Below are positions 48,562-58,760 of a stretch of 64,000 bases of DNA, piece after piece. The position numbers and the translations under genes were made by a program. The DNA comes from Haemaphysalis longicornis (Eukaryota > Arthropoda > Arachnida > Ixodida > Ixodidae): positions 197,510,409-197,574,408 of the forward strand of contig CM023448.1 in assembly GCA_013339765.2 (NCBI GenBank), in the 5' to 3' direction. Each line of letters starts with the position of its first letter. The first letter of the stretch is position 1. Below the pieces are notes generated by a model that saw only the letters and a list, made by a program, of their open reading frames with translations, did no database searches and was not told the DNA's origin.

Positions 48562-49056
48562 TGAAAAAAAAAACTGGGTCAGCTTTGCACTAATGGAGCG
48601 GAGACTGGGCCCCCAGCGAAGCTGGCGGCTCTACCTAGCCTATTCTTGGTTCTGAAAAGTTTGTGCATCGTTATGCTTGTAGACACGGCCAAGTTTCCTG
48701 CGTGGTTATGCTTCGATACTCGGTAAGGTTTCTGCGTGGTGTCATCGTTAGCACCCCAAAGAGCTATGAACACTCGGTCATTAAAGTAGGTACGATGTAC
48801 GCATGCCCACCGGCTTTGCGGTGAAGCTCGAATAGTAGAGGTAGGCGCAGCGGGACGAGCGTTTGCTCAAAATGTTTGCACTCGCTCGGCGGCCACCGTT
48901 TGGCTTTTGTGGTCTGGAGTATGCGCCTGGTAAATAAGAAGCTGATTGACGTTATCGCTTCTCGGCCTTTTGACCTCTTTCATTTTGGCAATAATTTTTC
49001 TCTTCGCACCGTAAAATCTGCACCACTCGTCGCAACAAGCGATATTAGATAGTTTT
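48562..49056. other. Unassigned, with a U2 snRNA-like tag
   Basis: Nothing else is recognised besides the 19-nt U2 match listed separately. Confidence 0.4.
48954..48972 (+). pseudogene. 19-nt match to the U2 snRNA 5' end
   Basis: ATCGCTTCTCGGCCTTTTG is the conserved first 19 nt of metazoan U2 snRNA; the match ends where GCTAAGATC should follow. The rest of U2 is absent, so this is not a functional gene. It may be a reverse-transcribed fragment or template-switch junction. Confidence 0.6.
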
Positions 49057-49293
49057 GATTGATTGTAGGGTTTAACGCGCCGACGCAACACAGGCGATGA
49101 GGCGCGCCGTGGTGGAGGGCTCCGGATTGACTTTGACCACCTGGGGATCTTTAACGTGCGACAAAATGTCGTACACACGGGCGTTCTTGTTTTTTTGCCT
49201 CAATCAGAAAAGCGGCCGCCGCGGCCGGGAATCGAACCCGCGACCTCGTGCTTAGCAACGCAACGCCGTAGCCACTGAGCCACCACGACAGGT
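49057..49293 (-). repeat. Ruka-like SINE, full length
   Basis: Complete from head (B box GGTTCGATTCC, A box TGGCTCAGTGG) to the CAATCAATC tail. Its head ends five bases before the fold-back element at 49299. Confidence 0.85.
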
Positions 49294-49298
49294 ATATT

Positions 49299-49558
49299 AT
49301 AGAGTTTTAGCAGTCCGTCGGTTCCGTCGTGTACGTAGTTACCGCACTGACCGGGACCCGTCTGGGCCCTTGCGTATTCGTCGCGGTAGGGGGATTAGTT
49401 GCGCGGGCCGGCGTTCGCCATGTCCGCGCATTCATCACGGTGGGATGCGCCTCCTCGACGTTCCTCCTCGCCCTTCTGCGGGCGCAGGCGCAGTCGGGTC
49501 CCGGTCAACATGGTAACTACGTACACGACGGAACAGACATACTGCTAAAACTCTCTAT
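49299..49558. mobile_element. Fold-back MITE, 260 bp with 62-64-bp arms
   Basis: The left arm 49299-49360 and right arm 49495-49558 pair over nearly their whole length, sharing GAGTTTTAGCAGT, GTTCCGTCGTGTACGTAG and TGACCGGGACCCG. The 134-bp GC-rich core does not repeat. The 95-codon plus-strand frame through it is a by-product. No clear target duplication; TA is possible. Confidence 0.85.
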
Positions 49559-50532
49559 TGGTCAAAGTGCGACCACGGGCGGCGCTGCCAAGCGCGTCTC
49601 CGTGACGTCGGCTTAGCGATTCTCGTATTTGTGGTCTGCTTAAGGCTTGCTGTCCCTGCTGTTTCTTTGCTCTCGATTGACTTTCGATGCTCGTCCGCAC
49701 CAGATTTTGCGTACGTGTAACTTTTTATCATAATAAAAGACTTAAAATCCGATACACTAGCTGAAGGCCTGATTTGAAGTACAGTTTCTGGTGCCGCTCC
49801 GGAAAAAATCTTGCCGGCCTCGCCCCATTCTTTGCGAAGCCGATCCTGTTGGGAGCGCGAAGAGTCGGAGTTAGGCGTCAGCTTCTGTATCCAAAAATCT
49901 TTCGAACAAGGGGAACAGCCAGCTGCTAATAACCGACAATTGCGGAAATGCAAAACGTAAACAAATTCCAGGACTTCGGGGTTGCGGGGTTTGGCAGAAG
50001 GCATTAAGATTCCCGGTAATCATATGTAAGGAGACGGTAAAACAGTTTTTGTAGTCTTGCCGAACAATCGAAATTATTCTCACATCACTTTATATGGTCA
50101 CGGCATGAAAGTATGCCGACATGCACTATGGGGCGCAAAAAACGTAGGTTGAGTTCCAAATAACCTATTAGATGTATAGGCGCCTTCTCATTTTATACTA
50201 GGCTTCTAACCAGTATGGAGGCTGAATGAGCAATTGAGCTCAATACCATTAACGTGGTCCGTTCAAGCTCGGAGGCTGTGCTCGTATACAGGGCACGGCA
50301 CCATAACCACTTCATCCACAAAGCAATTGTGGTTTCAGCCTCTTCTCATATATCTGTAGGTGTAGGCGAAATCATAGAGACTTGGGAATGACACGCCCAT
50401 TCTTCATTACTGCTTTTCTGTCCTAATAAAAAGTCAGTACGGGGTGTAAAAAGTCAGTACGGAGAGAAGCTAGTGCAAGTCGGTTTCCATCATTGCTGCA
50501 AGTGCGCCGCCATAACATGTTTCCGCCATAAC
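49559..50532. other. Unassigned intergenic DNA
   Basis: A minus-strand frame of 149 codons (49555-50004) has no recognised domain. AAAAAGTCAGTACGG occurs twice in a row near 50428-50462. Confidence 0.4.
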
Positions 50533-50850
<318 letters not shown>

Positions 50851-51013
50851 TGCTAATCACGTATACCGTAAAAATACCGTAAGACTTGGAGCAATATTTG
50901 GTACATTCCCCACAGCTATATCTCCTCAATATTCAGATATGCGTTACAGTAAAACTGCTCTCAAAAGAAGGAGGAGGAGGAGAAAACTTTATTTAACAGT
51001 GAAATCGACCGGT

Positions 51014-51040
51014 CCCCCCCCCCCCCCCCCCCCCCCCCCC
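51014..51040 (+). repeat. 27-base C run
   Basis: Homopolymer in the window sequence. Its true length may be uncertain for technical reasons. Confidence 0.9.
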
Positions 51041-51755
51041 AGTGCAGGACACGAGAGAACGAGTAATTTTCTTCAATTCACGGGACGTCATTCCATCTAG
51101 GCCAGGATTTGTGCTTTACGCATGAAGCAGTTTTCAAAACAATAAAGGGGTCCTTGGACATATCCATCGGTTTCGATTCTTATTATACTGAAAACCAGCA
51201 CGTATACTATTTATTACGTTCGTCAGCGAGCATATGAAGCCTTCAAAACCGTAATCATGTCATAACCGTTCGGGTTGAGAATCACTTCGTTATGATAACG
51301 ATGGTTACGATAGAAATTCGGGGCACAAAAGTGGCCTTCGAGTACTCTGGACAACGTTGTCTGCGCCGTTTCACGGTGGCGTAGCACAAACCTTCTCATT
51401 GTATTTGCATGTGAATAAACAACGCACGCTGCGGATGTGGACCATCTAGCGCGCAGCCATAACGGAAGCCTATTTGTGAAGAAGTGAATGTATGCCTTTC
51501 AGCCTCAAGAAAATATCCACACGAACTGTGTGAGCCTCCCAAACATTCCCAAACTTCCTAATGTGACACTTGTGACGGTGCCGAAAAATTAAAGCGTTGT
51601 GCAGAGAAAAACATTCGCCTGAATCAAGTCAACAACACCGAAAGAAACAGAAGACAGACGTTTTATTTCCTGCTTTACGATGCGCCTGTAGGGTCCCGCT
51701 GCCGGGTGCGTAGCATAACAGACTGTTGAGACCTCATAAGAGCATTTCAAAAAAA
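51041..51755. other. Unassigned intergenic DNA
   Basis: No motif recognised. Confidence 0.4.
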
Positions 51756-52546
51756 TCTCCGTCGCATGCCCCCGCGCGAGGAACACAAGTAAATGCAGAG
51801 CATTGGGGGTGGTCACGTGGCGTAGGTTGTGGTAGTTGGCGGTGGTAGTTGTAGTTGTTGTTGTCGTACGGGTGCGTCGACGGCGCTTGAAGGCCAAGTA
51901 CGACGAAATGCACGAGGCGTTGGAGCACGGGGAGTTTGCGAGCTTGGACGAGTTCCTGCGCGCCTTCGACGTGCGGTCCGGGGAGGAGTACTCGGAGATT
52001 CTGTGGGCTGGCGCGTCGCGTCCGTGCGTGCTTCACGCGAGGACCCCCGCCGAGAAGCGCGTGAACGCGTTCAACCCGTGGATCGGAAGGGTTCTCGACT
52101 CCAACATGGACCTGCAGATCATCCTCGACCACTACGCGTGCGCGGCGTACGTCGTGGACTACGTCAACAAGGCCGACCGCGGCATCTCGTTCTCGTAACG
52201 CGGGGTCCGCCGCTCGCCGATGACGTTTCGAAGCCGTGTCTCGCTCTCGATTCGATGGATCCGCAGCTCGACGCTGACGACTGGCGGCGGCCTCTCGTTC
52301 TCGACGCTCGGGATCGGCCGCTCGACGCTGACGCTTCGCCGCTGCCTTAGCGCGCGCAGTAGAGGGAGAGGAGGTAGCACCTGCTGCCGCAACGCCTCTT
52401 TCAGCGCCCGAGCACGCGCATGCGCGCCCACACCTGTTGTTGAGAGCGAGGAGGAACGGGGGAGGGGCGCACGTGCTGGCTGGCTGCGGACGCCGATCGC
52501 CAACGGACGGGTGACATTGTGAGTTAAATAAATGCTCTGCATTTAA
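51756..52546 (+). mobile_element. Helitron-like element D, 791 bp, with coding remnant
   Basis: Starts A|TCTCCGTCGC, carries AAATGCAGAGCATT at 51791-51804 and the complementary hairpin AAATGC-TCT-GCATTT at 52530-52544, then AA. The last 60 bp (GGCTGCGGAC ... GTGACATTGTGAGTTA) match the end of element B. It lacks the tRNA-like module of A-C and instead holds a Helitron protein fragment. It is GC-rich compared with its flanks. This copy ties the whole family to Helitrons. Confidence 0.75.
51836..52198 (+). pseudogene. Helitron Rep/helicase protein fragment
   Basis: The 120-codon frame is uninterrupted. After a low-complexity valine run it reads LKAKYDEMHEALEHG, then VNAFNPWIGRVLDSNMDLQ and DHYACAAYVVDYVNKADRG. 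The block VNxFNxxIxxxxxxNMDxQxxLDxYACAxYVxxYxNKxxRG is a signature of Helitron polyproteins between the Rep and PIF1-like helicase parts. Neither the HUH nuclease motif nor the helicase Walker motifs are present, so the fragment is non-functional alone. It ends abruptly at a stop after GISFS. The open frame and GC-rich codons suggest recent capture or loss. Confidence 0.85.
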
Positions 52547-55500
52547 AATGCTCTAGGAAAGCCTATGCATTTTGAATACTTATCGAGAAGCTCTGAGCAC
52601 TGAACATCACAAATAAGCTAGAAAGGGCGACTTACACACCATCTTCTGACCGATGCTCTTAAGAATGTTGTTCTCTCTCTCTCCTCATGTGTTGCAAACT
52701 TGTGCCGGTTACAGATTGAAGTTATTCAGGAGTGTCAGAAGCTGGCAAAATAACCTAATTACTTGAAATAGGCCTTTAAATCAACTCAGGCATAAAAGCG
52801 GGCGATTTATACCACATGCACTGCTGCCCCTCACAAGTGGTGTAGCAGACGACAGCGGCGTGAGCCCCAAAGCTGACGTGAGGAGCCAGAGGGCGCCATT
52901 CATACATCACCGGTAAAAGGCGCAAAGGCTCATGGGCACGTCGTCTGCTCCCGCCACTTCCCGATCGAGATCCCTCCCGGCCTCCCGTATGCCGGCAGAT
53001 TTCACGTGCGTGTGTGCGCGTTGTTTATTTCTGACAGAGTGCTTACCTTTCAAAGAAGCCCTACTAGGATTGATCGTTGTTATACATAGAAATCGCGATT
53101 CATGAGCTTTTTTTGTGGGAACAAACAACACGCACACGCGTGCGTGAAAGCCGCCAGCGCACGGGAGGCCAGGAGAGCTTTCGAACCGAAAGTCGCGGCA
53201 GAGCTCCGTGATACAGGAGCTCTACTTGTACCAGTTATATCACGCTTCCCCGCGCCGCGTTTCCCAAGCCGTGCTTGCATCAGTTGTATCGCTCCCCTGA
53301 CAAGTGGCGACACGAGTCCCGCCAGAGCACGGCGAGGCAAAGCTATGGTAAAGGCTGACGTCCATGCAGCGAAATGTCGGCGAAGATGGGGCGAACGACG
53401 CCCGCCGGCGGCCGCTGCGCCGCCGGCGTCGTGTGAACGGCTGTACGCCGGCGATCTACGTGGGCTAGATGTCCGACACGCGACTGGAAGCGTCAAAGTG
53501 TATTTTGAAGCTGCAACCAAACACAGCTTTTTCCTTCCTGTCTGTGCAAAGTGCCTGCGCACTCAGCAGCCAAACACCAGACGCTCCTTTCGCGCTTTTT
53601 TTTCAGTGTACAGTTCTTTCCTCGTGAACAACATGCACGTCGAGAAAACTGCCAGAAGGTGCCACAGTGGCGCGGTGGTAAAGTGTAGCCAAAACAGAAC
53701 AACTCGTGGTCATTGAAGTGAAGTTCAGCGTACAAAACTTAAAAGTAGCTGCAAAGCTAGCAAGAAAAACAAACAACACTAACAGTTTCACTCATTGTTG
53801 CCATTCGGTAACGTTTATGTGCTAACTATGACGCCAATCTCTCAAAAACACCACCCTTAGAAGAAACAAATAAGTAAATATTATTTTTATTTTATTTCAA
53901 TAACTTCGTAATTCAGTACTTTTATTTCAATAGCAAGGATAGTACAACACAAAGCAATAAGGTTCCAACGGAAATTGAGCGTTACCTTTTATAAAAAGTA
54001 CTATAAAATACTAATACCGTTGGCAATCAGAATTGTGTTCTGTGTGAATAGCAGCGCAACAACGTGTATTGAGGTATTCTTAGAGAAATTCAATATAACA
54101 GCAACAGCCAAGTTTTAAGGAACGTCTATAACTTCACTGTTTACCCTTCCTGCCTACCCGCTGTACACGTCTGTCAGTTTATTGAGCTTAAGTCCGGCAC
54201 GGAGGAAGGGGTGTTGAACGGCTTCATATCGGTGACACTGATGACTAAAGCCTCTCCCCAGGCCCCAGTTCCACAGTGAGTCCATGGAAAGCCTGCGCGT
54301 CGGCCCGTGTTCGAAGAGTGGCTTTGACTCCGAAGTATAGCCGGCTGAAGCTCCTCCACAGGTCCATCCGCTATTAAAGACGCTGGTCATCGAACACCGT
54401 GTCCACATGAAAGTACCGGGCTTCCCCTTGCGGGGGATAAAACGGCGCTGTGTATTCGGCCAGAGGGGCTAGCCTCCTTGGCATGGCGGTGGGGGCAATA
54501 TTGCGACATGCGCCTTTTCACTATGCTCTGCCTCTTTCGCCGAGCGGAGCATCTTTTCGCTTTCAGTCAGTTTCTTTTTTCTAACTTGCTCCTCCCCCGG
54601 CCGCTCCATTTCTCAAGCTGCCCTTGCGAGACTTGTGATGAGTTTCTGCAGCCTCGTCGCCGGGCCCAATTCAACGCGCTGCTTGGCCAAAGGGACGTGC
54701 CGCGCACGCACCCAATTTCCTGCAACGGCGCTCGCTTTTTTGTGTGTTTGGGGCTCCCGCTGGGCGCTAGAATCATGCTTCCTGGGGAAACGGTTGCTGA
54801 TAAATATTGATTGGGCGGCGGCACGCCTCCTACACGCTGTGCCGATCCAAAGTCGGCGGCTTTGTCGCGTGCCAGCGAAATAAAAACCGGCTTTTTAGAG
54901 CCATCGTTACCGCGCTCATTGTCATCCGCTCTGCTTTCAAGCGATCATGGACGTCAAGCGGCTTAAACGCCGCGCGCGATGGCGGAAATCTTATGGAGAC
55001 TCATGGTGTTATCGTGCATGTCTTGATTAAAAGAGTTTGCAGTTCCTCCCTTCCCTCCCCCTCAGTGATTATTTTCCCGCAGTGAGGAGAGGCCAGTCAA
55101 GAGCAGACTTCCAGAATTAATTTATTAACCTTGGTCATTACGCAAATGCCAACGACTTTATAATACAGATTGAAAAGAGAGGGCTTCTTTACCATCATTT
55201 TCTTAAATAATAATATGTCCAAACATAACCTTTGTCATGATACATAATTTCACTGGCACAAATGAAACGTACGGTGGCAGTGTGTGGCCTTTTACCCATG
55301 CCATTTTTCGTGTTGCATAAAACATGAACCATACTGGCTTTTATCCTGTTTTTTAGAACTTTCTTCGCCTTTGACTTTATTAGGTTTTTAGATTCATGGC
55401 TTAACATGAACTTTTTCTTTGGTGGGTGTACCCAATGAAAAAGTATATTAATATGTTATAATACCGATATATATACAAAGTACACACTGTGTGCCTCTGG

Positions 55501-56265
55501 GCTGAGGCGTTGTGCTTCTGAGCCCAATGGCTGCCACAGTGACAGTTTCTGACAGGATCAAAACACAAAAACGGCCGTATGGCGAGGTTTACGCGTGCAT
55601 TAAAGAAACGAGAGTCTCACCTTCCCATAGAAATTTAGGGTTGATTCCTTGCCGAAATATGCCTTAATTGCTGAGAAATCGCTCATCAAACGCTAATCAA
55701 ACGTGACGCAAGCAAGGCAGCAGTGGTGTATAGCTACGGCCGCTCGATGAAAAGGAGTTCCGTCGGGCGACCGTGGTACAGAGATATAGAAGTAACCGAA
55801 AATAACGCTACCACGCACCGCGCGATTGTGTCAGTTTCGGTCAAATCAGTCGTCCTTTCCCGAACTCCAACGTCCCTTGCAGCTCTGTACCACTAAGCAA
55901 ATCGTTTCTTCATGGGACCTGCGATCAGTATGGACGCTTTCTTGAAGAAAAACATGTCCTTTTGAGGCCCCGCGAATGTTGGCGTTGAGCCAACCGCTCG
56001 TGCGTAGCTGGCACGCTTCCTCGAAAAGCGGTACCGCCGTCCAGCATGGACAGGTAGCGGCATCTAGCGGCACACAGGGAAGACGTTTAGCATGCCAGAT
56101 GCATTTTAGCCCCTCCCGGCGCAAGTTGCGTGGTATAGGCAGTGGCGGTGGCACCTGTATTCACGCGTTCGCTATTTTCTACCTTATTTTAAGAAGAGCT
56201 ACGTGTAAGAGTGCTATATTCGTGTTCTCAGTGAGCTAATCCATCCATCTAGAGCAACTTGTATT
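52547..56265. other. Unassigned 3.7-kb region
   Basis: The longest frame in the window, 204 codons at 53102-53716, lies in a GC-rich block and has a 160-codon antisense frame over it. I see no domain in either. A weak tRNA-like segment lies at 53185-53262 (minus). An 84-codon minus frame at 54154-54408 ends near an AATAAA. None is called a gene. Confidence 0.4.
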
Positions 56266-56286
56266 TTGACTTCAGTGTCCCTTTAA
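56266..56286 (-). mobile_element. Solo right terminus of the TTAA element family
   Basis: On the minus strand, TTAAAGGGACACTGAAGTCA matches the end of 31205-33360 and 40235-41908 except near the inner edge. No matching left end is seen within 3 kb, so this is a truncated copy or single end. Confidence 0.6.
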
Positions 56287-56824
56287 ATATGCTTATGAGA
56301 TATCAATTACTTCGTGCCCTTCTACTATGGCACGCATCATAGCTCCGGTGTGACGTCACCACGCAAAATACCGAAATTCTGATTTTTAAAAAAGGGAATT
56401 AGTGTGCCTCCGGCGATAAAACTTGCTGGCATCCTGGAACAAATGAGCTTACCCAACCATGTCTTTTTAACATTATGTTTACTGATACCGAAGACATTCC
56501 AGCGTTCGCATCCAAACGGAAATGATAGGTACGTGCAGCAATCTGCACACTAACTTTAGATTGGTTTAATTGTATGCACCATCGATTGAAGACCTAAACC
56601 ACCCGTAGGCAAGTGTAGCCCCGTGCCAACATTACCCGTTTTGAAGCGCCAACCAGTTTTCATTCTCTCCGCCTAAATTGTGCTGAAGAAGAAAATGTGC
56701 ACTTTAGACGGTTCTACGTCTCCGGGGACGAGCCCTTACATACAGCTTTTTGAAGCGTGCCACTAAAACGCCGCTCAGAAGCCCCCGTTAACCCTTGCTC
56801 AATTCGGAACAATTTTCGACACCT

Positions 56825-57065
56825 TGGCACTTATAGGTGGTATTCGTTGAAAAGTTTAGCTGTCGATTTTTTCGCTGGCAACACTGGAAACGTCCATAGA
56901 CATGGCCGATGCGCCACGGACATGGCACGGCTTAGGCCACTGCACCCGCACGCCGAAAAAGAAAACACCGGCGCGCGTCATCTGCTCCGTTTCAACCAGA
57001 TTCTCAACGGTGATGTCAACAGAGACGTTATTAATCGCGCTCACATTGGACTCAAGGCAATACTT
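56825..57065 (+). repeat. Dispersed 240-bp repeat, copy 1
   Basis: GTTGAAAAGTTTAGCTG, GGCAACACTGGAAA and AAAAAGAAAACACCGG match, in opposite orientation, the segment at 63185-63405, which lies inside the insertion that splits the terminal LINE. It is therefore part of an unknown mobile element. Confidence 0.7.
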
Positions 57066-57302
57066 TGCGTTCATTGAGATACAGTTTGCTAACGTGCAAC
57101 TCACTCATGTGCTTAGCACGGACAAGTGCCGCCATCCCGCAAAGCCCGACGTAACGAGTGACGGCGCACTCACACGGTTGCCTGTATGCGCGCCTCGCCA
57201 GAGAATACAAGCAATAGATCAGTTTAGGCAAGGACAATCGCAATCCGTGGTGATTTGAAAGAATTCATTGCAGAGAGTTCGAAACCTTTGAGAAGTGCTA
57301 CA
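57066..57302. other. Unassigned spacer
   Basis: No motif recognised. Confidence 0.4.
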
Positions 57303-57790
57303 TTAAAGGGGCCCTGAAAGAGGTTTTAACGGTACGTGGGTGTTCACATTTTCAAAAATTCAATGTTCTAGTAATCACCTCTTTCAGGAATTTTGCAAAA
57401 GCGATGAGTATTATTGGAGTTATGGCAAGTCGAAACATCACGTTTTTGCCCTCGCCGCGACTCTCCATCGTTTCGTCCATGTCCTGGCACCGCGCCAGCG
57501 TGACTGCCCATGATGCCTCGCCTCTCAGGGACGTCTGCAAGAACATCCGATAGCGCGCGTCTCCAAGTGCGATATTCTGCGCCGCAGCATCGCTTTGGGA
57601 CGGGGCCGCCTGACTTTCTGCGTGACGTTTGCACCGTTTTTTTTTTATTTTGACATTCTTCGTATGAATTCGATACGCCGCTCTCACGGCTGTAAAACCT
57701 GACGGAAGGAATGGGGCGGGACTTTTACGCTTCCACACCAATCCGAAAGATCGTGCGAAGAGAGAACGACCCTGTCACCGCCCGTACGCG
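57303..57790. mobile_element. TTAA element with GGGGCCC end, left side
   Basis: The end TTAAAGGGGCCCTGAAAG is followed by a block with GCAAAAGCGATGAGTATTA that recurs, inverted, near 61205-61240 before the right end at 61318. It shares the TTAAAGGG start of the other TTAA families. No right end is seen close by; it may pair with 61318 or be a truncated copy. Confidence 0.6.
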
Positions 57791-58106
57791 GCGGCGACAT
57801 GTGTTAGATATGGTAGTCTAAATTATTTGAGCGAATTACTAAATAATCGCCTCAAATTTGTTAGAATGAGCATATACATGCGTTCCAAACCGACCTCGGC
57901 TTATATATTGCTTAATTGGCCGCTCGTTCGCACCAATGTCAAGCTTGATCGTGTAGTAGCGACGCCATACACGCGCGTACACATGCAGGGGTAGTATTCC
58001 ATTCAGTTATTCTGGTCGGTTCTAAACATTTGTAACCGTAACAAAAAAGCAGCCCAAGGGTTGCACGGTACGGGACTTTTCTTTTGAATACGTCGGGCAT
58101 TGAATC

Positions 58107-58210
58107 CCTCCTCTTCTCCTCCTCCTCTCCTCCTCCTTCTCCTCCTCCTCCTCCTCCTCTTTTACGCGACCCTCCTCCTCCTCTTTTACGGGAAACTTTT
58201 ACGCGACCCT
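58107..58210 (+). repeat. CTC/TCC pyrimidine tract
   Basis: CTCCTCCTC repeats with two CTTTTACG-x-GACCCTCC interruptions. It is a potential triplex-forming tract. Confidence 0.85.
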
Positions 58211-58760
58211 CCGCTTATCGGCTAGACAAGTACACCGTAACCGATATTGCGAGCGGTTTCGAAAGAGTAGTGTGAGTTTTGGGGCCGCGCCTGCCCTTTG
58301 TTTGACCGTGCATATGATTCTACAAAACAATTATTCCACCCTCGTTTTTTGCCCTCATGGCCCTGAGGCCCTTTTCTCACAATAAAAGCTCTTCGGTCAT
58401 TTTGTTACGTGCTCAGTGTTGCCAATTACGATATGTCGAGGGTTTAAACAGTTGCTTGCCGCGGCGCTATATTCCCCTCTCCACCCTCTTGCCACCCCCC
58501 CCCCCCAAGCCTTCCTTTTGTCTTGTTTAAGTGGATGGAGGGAAACTATGTTTACTCTATATAAATACATACCAATTTTGCAAAAATACACGGACCAGTA
58601 TTTATTCCTCTGAAAGTAGAAGTTCCTTTTTCTATATGCGAAACACGACTTTAAAAGTAAAAAAATCGAGCCAATGACTTAAACGATGTATTGACGTATT
58701 TCCCCAGTCCAACCAAAAAGTTGTTTGGAATTCGCCAATACGATACGCAAACCATGCCAC

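Noticed and set aside
53102..53716. 204-codon frame, longest in the window
   Set aside because: GC-rich DNA with an almost equally long antisense frame, no domain, no splice or start context, so chance openness is likely.
54154..54408. 84-codon minus frame near an AATAAA
   Set aside because: Could be a terminal exon, but there is no domain and frames shift around it, so evidence is insufficient.
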